Source: Ignelater luminosus (Eukaryota; Arthropoda; Insecta; Coleoptera; Elateridae). From it: DNA of 64,000 nucleotides. Made by a program: the position numbers and the translations under genes. This document shows, in pieces, positions 1-10,845 of this stretch; the stretch's first letter is position 1; each line of letters begins with the position of its first letter. The stretch is taken from NCBI GenBank assembly GCA_011009095.1, contig VTPC01000419.1, forward strand, positions 6,715 through 70,714. Reading direction: 5' to 3'. The notes beneath the pieces are model-generated. The model had not been told where the DNA came from. It was given only the letters and a program-made list of their open reading frames with translations, and ran no database searches.

Positions 1-2868
1 TATTGAAAAACACATTAAAATCTTTTTGTTTTCTTCTCAAAAGAAAATGAGAAGATTTTGTCTTTCGGGGCTGAAGATGGGCCCAAATTTATTGATGCCT
101 GAGTTTAGGCAAGAAAGATTGCACTGTAGATAGCTCTGATTGAATTGTTCATTTAGTCATTTTCACTTGATAGTTAGCCTATGTGCATCCATGTTTCAAA
201 GCTTTGGAACTAGATAGGAAAGATGTCTAACGTAGAATATTTGAAATAAAAAACGGTATTGACAAGCACGGTAAGGCTTCTATTGTACTTCCACTGACTT
301 CTTAGTGAGCAGCAATATGAATGTATATTTATGACAATGTACGTACTTTATGTTTACAGGAATTAAAAAACATAAAATATAGCCCTCTTCTTCTTACTAT
401 CTGCACGCAATATCAGTGGAATTTTAAACGATTCTTGTACCGGTAACATTTTTACTTTATGAAAATCGATAGGAACAAATTAATTAACGGGATGTGAATA
501 ATGATTGTAGCAACTAGTAATCGGTTTTAAAAGTATAGTTTTTAATCATGACCTTGATTTAATACTATACATCTAGTCATCTTTACTAAGAATTTTGAGA
601 AAGTTTTATGCGTACATCACACTTTTTAGTTTACCAAAACCAACCACGTAAAGGTGGAACTCAGGTGTTCCAAATAGTGTACATATTTACATTATTTATT
701 TGTTTAAAGTGTAGGATGATTCACATTTATAACGGAATATGACGAGAATGAAATTTGTAAACTCACTTTCCGGAATTATTTTATAAAAATTCGAAAGCTT
801 CGTTCCCCATCTTTCGTTAATAAATTTTAAAATGTCTCGCCGCTTTTGCCTTATTCCTTTAATTTAAATTTATATCATAATTTCAGAATGCAAATTTTTC
901 TTATTTGTACAGGACTGTTTAAATATGAAGGCTGCTCTAAGAAGAATATTTGCATTTTATATAAATAAAATAACAAAGAAATGAGTTGAATGAAATTTAT
1001 TTTATACATTCTCTTAAGGATACGCCACGTTCTGCACACAAACCTTTTAGCGATTTTATTTTTATCTGTTTGTGGAAGGTTGGTTTTGTCAGGGCCTAGA
1101 CAATTTTTCATGTTTTCTATTTTACATGAAAACTTCAGAAAGAAAAATTTATGCCTATAATCCATTTACGGAAAAGTTTTAAGGTCGAATCTTCTTATAG
1201 CTAACCGTTATCTCCTTCAGTTCTGTTTAGAAGCACATTATAAATGTAATGAACAAAGAAAAAACATCTCATTGTTTTAATAGTCATATTGTACAAAAGA
1301 ATACCTCTAAAATGTACGTCTCGGTCATTTAAGATCCTGTTTGTCATAACCTCTAAATTTAATTTGTAGAACAGCTGTTTAATTTGCAGTAACTGTTTTA
1401 TTCCAGTTTCATTATTGCTTTTATAACATTTCAAGCTGCTACTTGGGTCGAGTCTGCAGAATAGAGTATTAGGTGCCTTTAGTAGCGAATCGCTGTAATT
1501 TTATTATATTTCTTGTTTCAAAATTTTACAAAAGGCTGTTTTATTGTTCTATTATACGATCATGTTTTATTCATTTACACTGATGTCGTAGCTGCTTTTG
1601 ATAATCCTCTTCTGAAACCTCAATATTATCTTGAAATTCTTTAATGTAAAATAGCAAGTACATAAATGAAAGTAACAATATAATAATTATTGTTTTATTG
1701 CAACAAAACAATTTTCAAAAAGTATTTTTTCATCATAGCAAAAACAAAAATTTCATATTAATATTTTCCTTTGGGGGTTGATATTTTCAATATTGTTCTT
1801 GATAGCTAGCTACACATATCAAATACATATTACAAGCTATATTTCAATTTCCAACATCACAATTTAAATTGTATCTTCCAAGTTTCGATTTTTATATGCA
1901 AAGCAAATATCAGAGTATCCTCCTTAAGTTTACTCATTCCAGAAAAATTGTATTATATCGTATATTCTTCTGGTATCCCTTCTTAGATTAATATTTTACA
2001 AAATTCTTTATAAAATTTTTTAGAGGCGTTTTATGTATTTAGTAAAGAGCGCAAAAGTTTGTTATTAATGTAGATTTTTATGTCTTCATCAATTAATTCT
2101 CAGTATTAAGGATCAATTTATGAAAATAGCCATTTATTTATATTATTGAAAGTTGAATTATTTTTAAGTGTGACCGTATATAACACTCTATATTATTTTG
2201 CGGACATAAAATAGATAAATGGAATTTAATGTTTGGTTAGTAAACAAATAAATGATTCGAAGGAAATTTATTGTAGTTTAATTGCTATAAGCGTTATACA
2301 GTAATTAGATAACAATTACAAAAATTACGCAATTAAATTATCATTGTCTGTTATAAATTGAAGAAAAAAAGGATTTATTTAGTCTGTCATCATGATTCAT
2401 AACTAATAACACAGTGAACCGCTGACACAGTTTTGAAGAAATCTACGAAAAAAATCCTGTGAAAATTGTTTATTGAGTATAAAAACACACCAAATTTTGT
2501 AGCTGTTAGTAATATCGGAACTTCTTTCTGGAAAGTTACAAAGTTCAATTTCTCATTTTAGTCTTTTCTTTCTCTTTAAATTTCTAACTGGATGTTTCAA
2601 GGTGTTTTCGTTGCAGTAATCAGATTTAATTTGCCAATTGAGCTGATCCTAGTACCTATATGCTCGGTTTTCAATTAAATAGATCTCAATAAAATATTGA
2701 ACCTAATTTAGTAAAACAAATGGAAACTACTAGCTGAATTAACATAGGTAAGATTTTGGAACTATGTTTCTAAACTCAACAATCAAAATAATCAAAGTGA
2801 TGTAAAACTGGAAAAGTTGTTATAAGTACGTTCATCTGACGTTTACTTAATCACTTATCAGTTCCCCC
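1..2868. other. AT-rich intergenic DNA, no gene seen
   Basis: Only short open frames without domain-like composition are present on either strand. I recognise no RNA gene, no transposase motif and no long repeat here. Confidence 0.5.
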
Positions 2869-2869
2869 A

Positions 2870-3545
2870 AATCAGAGTTTTAAACTTTTTAAGTCGCAGA
2901 GCACTTTTGATTCCATGGATCCCATCTGCTTCCATGTCGGTGTGACCTTTCAGTAGGTACTTACGATTTATTATTTTTAAGGTGGGAATTTCATTCAGCA
3001 ACTGCATGTACGCAGGAATTACCTATCTATTCCTATTTTGACCACTGCAGTTATCCAACCATATCGTAAGTTCTTCTACTTTTGCGTCGAAGTTTTCCAA
3101 AGCCCATTTTATGATATCTCATTTCCACCTCTTAAACCTTGCCTTTCATCCCAAATCATGCAGTAAGACTACCCTGCCAATATATTGTTAAATTTGAAGT
3201 CCAAAGGTGTAGATAAAACGAACCTAAATTACTTAAACAGGGTGTAGGTAAACATTTTTGTAAATCTACTACGACCACTATTTATTCCAGATTGCTCTTG
3301 TTTGCTTCTTCCTTATCTCGGCTTTTTAGTTTGTATCTAAGATCTGCCTCTTGGTGATGTTTTCTTTGTTGCTCTTTAATATTTTCATTCTTATCTCCCG
3401 AAGTACTTTTTCTTAAGATTTTAATTAAATGATTACAATGATCGCACGTGTCTGTGGATGGTTGATAAAGGCTGAGATTGAATTCTTCATTAAATACTTT
3501 CCTGTCAAGTAATTTTTTGCTATCATATCTTTTTTGCATTTTTTT
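2870..3545 (-). pseudogene. Remnant of a multicopy arthropod DDE-like (transposase-like) gene
   Basis: Read on the minus strand, shifting frame where needed, the segment gives an ordered set of motifs. These are KVFNEEFNLSLYQPSTDTC with CDHC just after it (about 3430-3505), VVVVDLQK (about 3253-3279), a WDERQGLRGGNE block (about 3125-3165), WLDNCSGQNRN (about 3030-3062) and LLKGHTDMEADGIH (about 2916-2955). From memory these match a family repeated many times in arthropod genomes and usually annotated as uncharacterised. The order Asp (VDLQ), Asp (LDNC), Glu (DMEAD) looks like an RNase H-fold DDE triad; that is my inference. Several frameshifts and stops make it a dead copy. The minus frame continues to 3626, but that last part is antisense to the Tc1 remnant and is left out. 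Neighbours show no related gene. Confidence 0.5.
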
Positions 3546-3569
3546 TTGTGTAAAGTGCAAAGTGTAAAG

Positions 3570-3960
3570 ACGCCTGCGGTCACTGGGATTACGCGATCGT
3601 AAAGCCTGCAAGAAGCCTTTGCTCAACGAACATCAGAAGAAAGCGCATTTATCGTACCAGCATTATAGAGTTGCAGATTGAGCCAAAATTGTGGTCTGAC
3701 GAATCTAATATCAAGGTAATTCTAAGATTTGTATAATGTTTTTAATCATCACATCAATCCTCTAATTTCTACTCAAACTTTTTATGATTAATGTAATCAT
3801 AGCCAACCTGGAGCTTAATATGTTCGCCGAAGAAAGGGAAGAGCATTCCATCCCCCTTGCATTGTCCCCACAGTAAAACATGGTGTGACAGTATGATTTG
3901 GGGGTGTGACATGTTTTATTATTCTGGTTAGCTTAAACGGATCGCGCAATTTGACCAACC
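3570..3960 (+). pseudogene. Tc1-family transposase remnant
   Basis: Plus-strand frames give RRLRSLGLRDRKACKKPLL (about 3570-3625), then WSDESNIKV after a frameshift (about 3694-3720), and YVRRRKGRAFHPP with PTVKHGV (about 3818-3890). These are typical of Tc1 transposases, in which WSDES carries the first catalytic Asp and the YVRRR...PTVKHGG block follows it. The later D(N)DPKH and SPDLNPIE blocks cannot be found, so the 3' half is lost or unrecognisable. Stops and frameshifts are frequent. I see no terminal inverted repeats. Confidence 0.55.
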
Positions 3961-5609
3961 ATAGCATCACCCTGTAGAACCGCTAGTACAACGTTAGAAT
4001 CTGGTTAATCTACAAATTAATAAAACCTAACTTATTGATCCAAGTGCATTTCCAATGCAATGGTGCAAAAAGCAAAGAAAGGTGGACAACAAATAGAGGA
4101 ATGGAAAACAGTATAACAAAGTAAGGAAAGATATAATGGAAAAAGCCCTGAAACAACTAGAATCAAAGAAAGGATGTACATAAATAGCAGACCAGAATCT
4201 GAATTTTATCATCTATTCATCAACAATAGTCTGTTTTATATCGTCTAGTAACGCAAAAATCTCAAGTCAATTTTATACGTAGATGGCCTGCAGTTATGTA
4301 CTGTCACAAATATTACGTACCTTCTTCGCTTCATACTGACGCTTTTTATTTTTTAACTTGCTTTTCTTGGTAAGCAGGCAAAACTATTTTTTTCCGAACA
4401 CTTTTCCAAAGTTTTATTGTCGCACCTCAATTGTACCTTCCCATGCTTCCTTGAATAATCTGTACATTTACATACTGTACCAGTTTCTTACTGTACCAGT
4501 GGGTCTTCTAGATTTGAAAACTGCAAGAGCAAAGGCTCGTGTAGATCAGCTTTACATTAAACTTCTACTCATAATGTAAGCTACCCAATGTAGTATTAAT
4601 TTTCTTGGAGTACTACGTTAAACGGAATACACTTGAAAACACCAATTTAACTTCATTATTGGGCACTTTAGAATCTGCAGATTGTTGTACTCTTACGTTC
4701 TTAGTTTGCAAAACAGTTTTGCTAGAACGGTCAATTAATTCTTGCTCACACGAATTCTCATTTACATTCTTACCTACTAAGTAGAAGTGGCATGATTTTG
4801 ACATCCATAAAAACCACATTTTTTAGATACACACAACTATTTGTCCTTCTCTGGAGGAACTGAGTCTGATTTCTATGGGTTCCGTTTATTTTAGAACTAC
4901 TGCGTAAAAACTTACAATGCTTACAATGTAATGCGAAATCTTGACCAAGTGAAAATTTACAGCCTAAGTACAACAATTTGAGACTCTACGTTTGTGGATA
5001 CAGATTAATCGAAATTCGATAAAGATTTAGCAAATTTAAAACGTTTGCTAGTAAATAATTGTGTGGTAATAAGTAATTCATGTATACATCATGTCTCTGG
5101 CATCACAATAATCTTGCCCTCCAAAGCAAATTTATTAAATTACAAAGCTATTTCTATTTCTTTTGCCACTGCAATAATAATCTCTATATCCAAACGGAGA
5201 TAAATAGTTTGGAAGGTCAAGGAAGCGGTAAAGCGCGCTTAATACCAGAGAGTTTCTAAATTGGAACTCCATCTAGCAAATCAGGAGAATGTGCTGAATG
5301 CTAATATAGTAGTATATCGTCTACCGTGTGACTTTGTGGATCATTTATTAGCTTCTCTGCTGATGATAACCTCTTCTTTTTAAGTTGCAAGACCTGAAAG
5401 TAAACACAAGATTTGTAATAGTAAATGATTGATCCCCTGATTAGAACAAAATTTGCTTATCCATTAAACAAATGGACCTAAAGTAAATCACAGCAAAGGT
5501 AAACTAGCTAAATTTCTAGGCACTAAGCCATCTATCTTCCAGACAGAAACTCATGTCACAGATCTTTGTATCCAAAAATGCAAGAACAAACAACTGCAAG
5601 CTGCAATCA
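3961..5609. other. Intergenic DNA, no gene seen
   Basis: Scattered short frames of 60-75 codons overlap each other on both strands and resemble no family I know. Part of 5200-5600 may belong to the LINE whose RNase H remnant follows, but I cannot support a reverse transcriptase there. Confidence 0.4.
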
Positions 5610-5765
5610 GTTTTAAAAGCTGTTAAATGTAGCCTTTTAAGTCAAAAAGCACATGAGACTTCAAGCAATCCTAAAGCAGTTGGAGAAAGGTAATAAAGCT
5701 ACACTGCTGTGGGTGTCACGACATCAGAGAATGTAAGGTAACGAAGAAGTGGCTCAAGTTAAAGC
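5610..5765 (+). pseudogene. LINE RNase H-domain remnant
   Basis: The plus strand reads RLQAILKQLEKGNKATLLWV, then SRHQRM, a stop, and GNEEVAQVKA (about 5648-5765). This resembles the end of the RNase H domain of R1/jockey-type LINEs, where the usual pattern is V-x-L-x-WVPGH-x-G-(x)-GNE-x-AD. The key Asp of the final GNExAD motif is replaced by Gln here, so even the fragment is degenerate. No reverse transcriptase is recognisable upstream. Confidence 0.35.
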
Positions 5766-5832
5766 TTATATATCGATACATTCCTCTCGCTTTGATTTGA
5801 TTCAATAAGGCTTTTAACCCATAAAGCACCCG

Positions 5833-5850
5833 TGTCCTATATATAGGACA
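5833..5850. repeat. Perfect 18-bp palindrome near the piggyBac-like left end
   Basis: TGTCCTATATATAGGACA is its own reverse complement. It lies 15 bp inside the left end of the TTAA-bounded element. A near-palindromic copy occurs at 8065-8084 and a weaker one near 9222-9245, so it is probably a subterminal repeat of this element family. Confidence 0.6.
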
Positions 5851-6382
5851 GCCCAAAAACGACCTTTTCTTGTCAGAACTGTGGAAGATTTATTTGATTT
5901 GCAAATTAAAAAATATTGTACACTTTTTTGTTGATGTTGCCCATATCAATCAAAGTTCAACTGTTTTTCGAGGTTGTGGTACCTTAATACAAATAATCAA
6001 ATCTTCGAAAAAGTTGCAACAGCTTGATTTTGATTTGCATTGGAACTACATCTCAAGACATCCAGCTTTACGGTTCTGTACAATTTGTTTCCATAGTTTT
6101 TATAAATTTATTATTTTTTCTTTTTCTTTTGTCTCATGACTGTTTTGGAGTACCTAGTATTATACCTTTTACTTTACCTCCTTTACCTGTCGGGGTGTTT
6201 GTGTTGTTGGGTATATGGTAGCCCGTTGCTTACAGTAGCAGCAACAAAGTTTTGTACATTTAACTGTTTGGGACTCACCTATGTTGTAGTTTCCTACTTT
6301 GTTTCGAGGAGTGGGCGACGTTTAGCGTTGGTATGTCATTTGGGGAGCTACGCGATGAGATGTTGGGTGTCTTGGTCGTGTC

Positions 6383-7776
6383 TTAGTCTTCCAGGAGAGT
6401 TAATATTTCGGGCAGCAAGTTTAAAAAAGCACCTGTGATATCTTTATTCGACAGGGCATCTATAGCGATGGTCAGTAGTTTCTTTAGCGTGCCGGGGTGT
6501 CTGGTGTTTGCGGCGTTGCCTAGCATATTGGTGAGGAGAGGTAAGGAGTCTTCCTCGCTGAACTGTTTATGTTGGGGTGTTATGTGGATGTGGGCAGAAG
6601 GGGGTTGCAACTACTTCTGCGAATGATTTGATCAGGAGTAGCGGGCTGGGTGATGAAATTTCTTGGGTCGGTTTTTGATTTCCCATTGCGGGTTTCAAGT
6701 TCTTTTCAGGGGTCGATTTTTTGGGAAATTTAGGACATCTTTGATAACTTGCAGAATGACCCCCACCGCAGTTGGCACATGTTGCAGGCTGTTCTTTTGA
6801 TTAAATGCAAGTGGTCGTTTGGTGGTCTCCGGCGCATTTTACGCAACTGGGGGAAAATGGCAGCCCCTCTGGGAATGGTTGAAGCCTTGACATCTATAGC
6901 ATTAGGTGGTAATGGTGGGCTTTCTTAGGGGTCTTTCTGTCTTGATTTTTAGATGTAGAATGGAGTCGAGGTTCCAGATACCTGCAGCTTCTGGGGTCTT
7001 CTTGATGCTTACATGTACTAAGGGGGTGGCACGTTTCCCTTTTCCTGCAGTGATTGTGATAACAGAGTTTATTTGGGATCCTTTTTCTTCATGATCGTTT
7101 TTGATATCTGTTGTGTTGATTTCGGCCGGGATACCACGGATTACTACCCTGAGTGGTTTTTCTGCAGTGATTTGGTAGGTGTAAAAATCCACTTTTTCTT
7201 CGTCGAGAAGGTGGATGGTGTTTCTGTAGTCCTCTGCTCTCTGGTTGGAAGTTTCTCCGGTCATTTAGGTTTCTTGCTTTAACAAAGTTGAAATTGAGGC
7301 GCGTTAGTTCGCTGGACAAGGTGGTCCAACGTTCTTTGTTTTTTAAAATGATGAGAGAGATTCGGATTCGTTTTTCTTTAGGAGTTGCTTTCGCGGCGAT
7401 GTAATCTGCTTCCATGTTTTCTTGTAGTGTGGTAAATCTATTTCCGGTGTCGATGTTGTCAATTTCGTGTTGTCTTTTGTGTCGTCTTTGTGTAATTTCT
7501 TGTGGTGTTGTGGGGGTTTTGCTCGTCTGTCGGGTCATCTGTGGATAGGTTTGTTCCTAGTCTTTCGTTCGCGTATTTGTTTAATTCCTTAGTGAAAAGG
7601 CGGAGGTCTTCGTCTGAAAGATTCTCAATTTGTCTGAGCATCGTTGCTAGATTTGGTAGAAACCCACTTTGATATGATATAAAGGTTTCTTTTGAATTTG
7701 CTTGATTAAAAGGATATGGTGTTGGCACGGGACGTTTTGCACTACTTGTCAATGAGCACACGTCAACAAGCAGCAC
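6383..7776 (-). pseudogene. Jockey-type LINE ORF1 (gag-like nucleic-acid-binding protein) remnant
   Basis: On the minus strand, with frameshifts, the order is: an N-terminal region containing MLRQIENLSDEDLRLF (7641 downward); LNFNFVKARNLND; a PRE_C2HC-like region with PLRVVIRGIPAEINTTDIK (about 7090-7180); and two zinc knuckles, CVKCAGDHQTTTC and CANCGGGHSASYQRC (about 6745-6850). A tail follows with LLPEILTLLED ending near 6383. This is the architecture of jockey-clade ORF1 proteins, which bind element RNA. ORF2 should start just downstream toward 6150, but only an uncertain scrap remains. LINEs normally lose their 5' end, so keeping ORF1 without ORF2 points to a later deletion. It lies inside the TTAA-bounded element. 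Confidence 0.75.
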
Positions 7777-8064
7777 TTGGTAATTGCCTGCAATTTTTAT
7801 ATAATTTGTCCTGTATGTGCTATATTAATAAGTTTAAAGGATAGAAGCTCTTTATTTGGCTGATTTAAAAAAGGATATAGTCTTGGCACTGTATTTAAAC
7901 GCAAAAAGTCCTCGAATGCACAAATTTTTCTTCTATATGAAATGCTTCCAAAAGGATATATTTTGGTTTTATCCTCACGACTGTCTTCTTGGGCTACTTC
8001 AAATTATTTATTTTACTGTTTTTTACACTGAAAAAGTGAATCTAAATTTATTATAAAAGATATT

Positions 8065-8084
8065 GTGTCCTATATATAGGATAC
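8065..8084. repeat. Near-palindromic copy of the 18-bp palindrome
   Basis: GTGTCCTATATATAGGATAC shares TCCTATATATAGGA with the palindrome at 5833-5850 and is symmetric except for one base pair. Confidence 0.5.
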
Positions 8085-9561
8085 TGGGGTTATAAAAGTA
8101 TTCACGATCGTATCTGGTGGCGCAGACATAAAGTTGTACGATGTTTTATTGACGTAAGTATTTGATAACTTACGTTAATTTATACAACTGATAAACAGCA
8201 TGGACAATCTACGAGGTTTAGTGTAGAAGAAATCACTACACCCATAAAGATGTAAAATTTCTGGAAGGATTAATGATAGGATTTTGATACATTAGGTTCA
8301 AGGATCTTTATTACATTTCTGAGTGGAATAACCAAGTCTCCGCGACTACTTCTTGTTATTTTGACAACTTCCTCAAAATTCAAAGTCAGAATATTTGCTG
8401 TACATATTTTTTGAGTGTGGGCAGCGACTACTGGGCCATAAAATTAATATTGAAAAGCTGTGTCCAAGATTAAATGATTTGATAAGAAAAGTGCGTAGAT
8501 GTCCTTCACATAACACAAAAAATAAATAAACATCAAACTTGGACAATTTTGATTTTATTTTGATCAGCATAAAGAAGTAACGTTTATAAAATGGAATAAA
8601 GAATATGACTGTAAGAAGAGATATTGATTCTCTCAAATGACTAAGGTTACTTCTAGATAGAACAAGAAAAGAGAATAAGAAACTTTACAAACTGATTTTA
8701 TAAAATGATGCAACCAATGCAAATGAAAAGGAAGTAGAAATGATGTTGGTCTTCCAACTGCTTGCCACAGCTATTAGTGTGTATGTTTTGGATGCCTGTA
8801 AATTCTTCAGTACGGAGTATCGTATTAGAGATAGCGCAACACTGTTTGATAATTTGTGGAAAATTAAGCAATAATGATGGTAATACGGTTGTTGTACAAA
8901 CAAGATCATTTGAAACGTATTGCAGCAAACGTAGTGCCACCAGTGATAGTGGCTGAGACGAACATCGGAAATGTAAGGAAAAAAGACTCGCTTTGGCTTA
9001 CTGAGCTAAAAGTCAGACCTTCTTGAAAAATATCGGGGATGGCTGCAGCCGCGTAGTCCTTATGGACGAGCCGTCACTGACTGTTACCTTACTGAACCTA
9101 GTTACAATGTTTTCCAACTTATCAAAACAAAAATGCAATGATTGTCTAGCATTCTATTACACTCTTTGGTAAAATTTATATCTACTCTGTCTGTGTATTT
9201 TTATGTACTCTGAAGTCCCAGTGTCCTGTATAATATAGAACAGCAAAAAAGGTATGCATGAAATTCAATTTTGAATTTTTTTGTAAAAAATGTTTTAGTA
9301 GACCATTCTTAGTTAAATTAAAAGATCTCATGGACGCATTTATTTACATTTACAACAGGACACAGTCTAAGCGAACGACTGCGTGTTGACTATGATATTC
9401 TGTGAGCTTTCCGTCCAGCACAGCAATGCTCTTATGGCGTAACTAACCTTACTTACGTCCACCATATTTCCTCTAGCTACCTCCGTCTTTACTCTTGACC
9501 ACACCTCATCATCGACGTTGTTAGCTTGTAAACAAAGTATATGAAATATACTAAATATATA

Positions 9562-10843
9562 CGAGGTCTATTTTAATTTATTGTTCGTGATGGTACTTAA
9601 TGGGTTAAGGAATAGTCTACCAAAGGGCAAATAAAAGCTACTGAATTTCGTTGTTCATCTGTTGACAGTTATTCACCAAAATTTCAGCCATTTTGGACGC
9701 GCAGTTTTTATGTAACAGTCGTTTGAGTGAGTTGACGTGAGTTTTTTGTGAAAATGGACAAAATCGAGTATCGAGTTGTCATTAAATATTTGTTTTTGAA
9801 AGGCAATACGCCTTCGCAAATAAAAGATGAGTTGGATTCTGTGTATGGGGACTCTGCACCATCGTTTACCACAGTGAAATTTTGGGCTGCTGAATTTAAA
9901 CGTGGCCGTAAGAGCTTGGGAGACGATGAACGTTCGGGACGTCCAAAAACTGCAACTACCGACGAAAACATCGCCAAAGTTCACCAAATGGTGCTAGACG
10001 ACCGCCGAATTAAAGTGAGCGAGATAGCAGAGGTTATGAACATGTCAAAAGAACGTGTTTGTCACATATTAAATCAACATTCAGGCATGAGAAAGCTGTC
10101 CGCGCGTTGGGTGCCGCGTTTGCTCACGTTAGATCAAAAACGTGTTCAAATGAATATTTCCAACGCTCTTTTGGCGCAGTTTAGGTAAAATAAATCCGAG
10201 TTTTGGCGCCGATTAATTACTGTAGATGAAATTTGGATACACCATTATACGCCCGAAACAAAAATACAGTCCAAACAGTGGACTGCAAAAAGGGGGAACC
10301 GGCTCCAAAAAAAAGCAAAAACTGTTTTTTCGGTTGTGAAAGTGATGGCGACTGTTTTTTGGGATAGTCATGGAGTTATCTTAATCGATTAACTTCAAAA
10401 AGGAAAAACCATTACAGGAGCATACTACGCATCATTACTTGACAAGCGAAAAAACGGCCACATTTGCAGAGAAAGAAAATCCTGTTTCACCAAGACAACG
10501 CACCGTCTCACACCTCAGCGGTTGCCATGGCGAAAATCTACGAATTACGGTTTGAACTGCTTGACCATCCGCCTTACTCACCAGATCTAGCCCCAAGCGA
10601 CTTCTTTTTGTTCCCTCATCTAAAAATTGCGCTCGGAGGACAAAGATTTTCGTCAAATGAAGAGGTGAACAATTATTTTGCACAGAAAAATGCCGAGTAC
10701 TATTTGGACGGGTTACAGAGATGGGAGCATCGCTGGGAGAAGTGTGTAGAGTTACAAGGAGACTATGTTGAAAAATAAAAAAAAATTTTCAGAAAAAATG
10801 TCTTGTATCTTTGTTAGGTCGGAAACTTTTCAGACCACCCTCG
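9562..10843 (+). mobile_element. mariner element (irritans-like), 3' end clear, 5' end uncertain
   Basis: The 3' terminus reads GGTCGGAAACTTTTCAGACC then ACCCTCG + TA (10817-10845), a mariner terminal repeat with the TA target. At the left, TA + CGAGG at 9560-9566 gives a full-length size of 1,282 bp, but after these bases the sequence does not match the right repeat. Moreover 9592-9608 fits the end of the piggyBac-like element. The true mariner 5' end may therefore have been replaced or lost near 9609. The sequence from about 9690 onward resembles mariner 5' leader DNA. Confidence 0.7.
9754..10778 (+). pseudogene. mariner transposase, inactivated
   Basis: The ATG at 9754 follows a GTGAAA leader and opens MDKIEYRVVIKYLFLKGN, the usual start of the paired helix-turn-helix DNA-binding region. 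The linker WVPRLLT is present (about 10108-10128). The first catalytic Asp lies in TVDEIWIHHYTPE (about 10220), the second in FHQDNAPSH (about 10490) and the third in SPDLAPSDFF. There are exactly 34 residues between the second and third Asp, the mariner DD34D signature. An in-frame TAA follows LLAQFR (10186-10188), a second stop follows GVILID, and a small deletion with frameshift near 10440-10460 removes part of the LLD...KRPHLQRKK segment. The last codons, GDYVEK, are the normal C terminus. Confidence 0.9.
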
Positions 10844-10845
10844 TA

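Larger units (their letters stand above)
5814..9608. mobile_element. piggyBac-like element bounded by TTAA, carrying a LINE fragment
   Basis: The two ends are TTAA + CCCATAAAGCACC (5814-5830) and, inverted, GGTACTTAATGGG + TTAA (9592-9608). That is 13 bp of terminal inverted repeat with two mismatches, flanked by the TTAA target that piggyBac elements duplicate. The left end continues into an 18-bp perfect palindrome, and a near copy lies at 8065-8084. No piggyBac transposase is recognisable inside, so it is non-autonomous or decayed. Removing the 1.4-1.7 kb jockey ORF1 segment leaves about 2.1-2.4 kb, a normal piggyBac size. The right end abuts the mariner 5' region, so one of the two has cut into the other or they merely touch. 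Confidence 0.5.

Noticed and set aside
3546..3626. N-terminal extension of the minus frame at 3282-3626
   Set aside because: These bases encode Tc1 transposase residues on the plus strand, so the extension is antisense read-through.
6024..7282. Plus-strand frames of 60-100 codons over the jockey ORF1
   Set aside because: Antisense shadows; the minus strand carries the zinc knuckles and the PRE_C2HC-like region.
8700..8960. Overlapping frames inside the TTAA-bounded element as a possible piggyBac transposase
   Set aside because: I looked for DESM, YFDNFFTS and GVDxxDQ-type blocks in all frames and found none.
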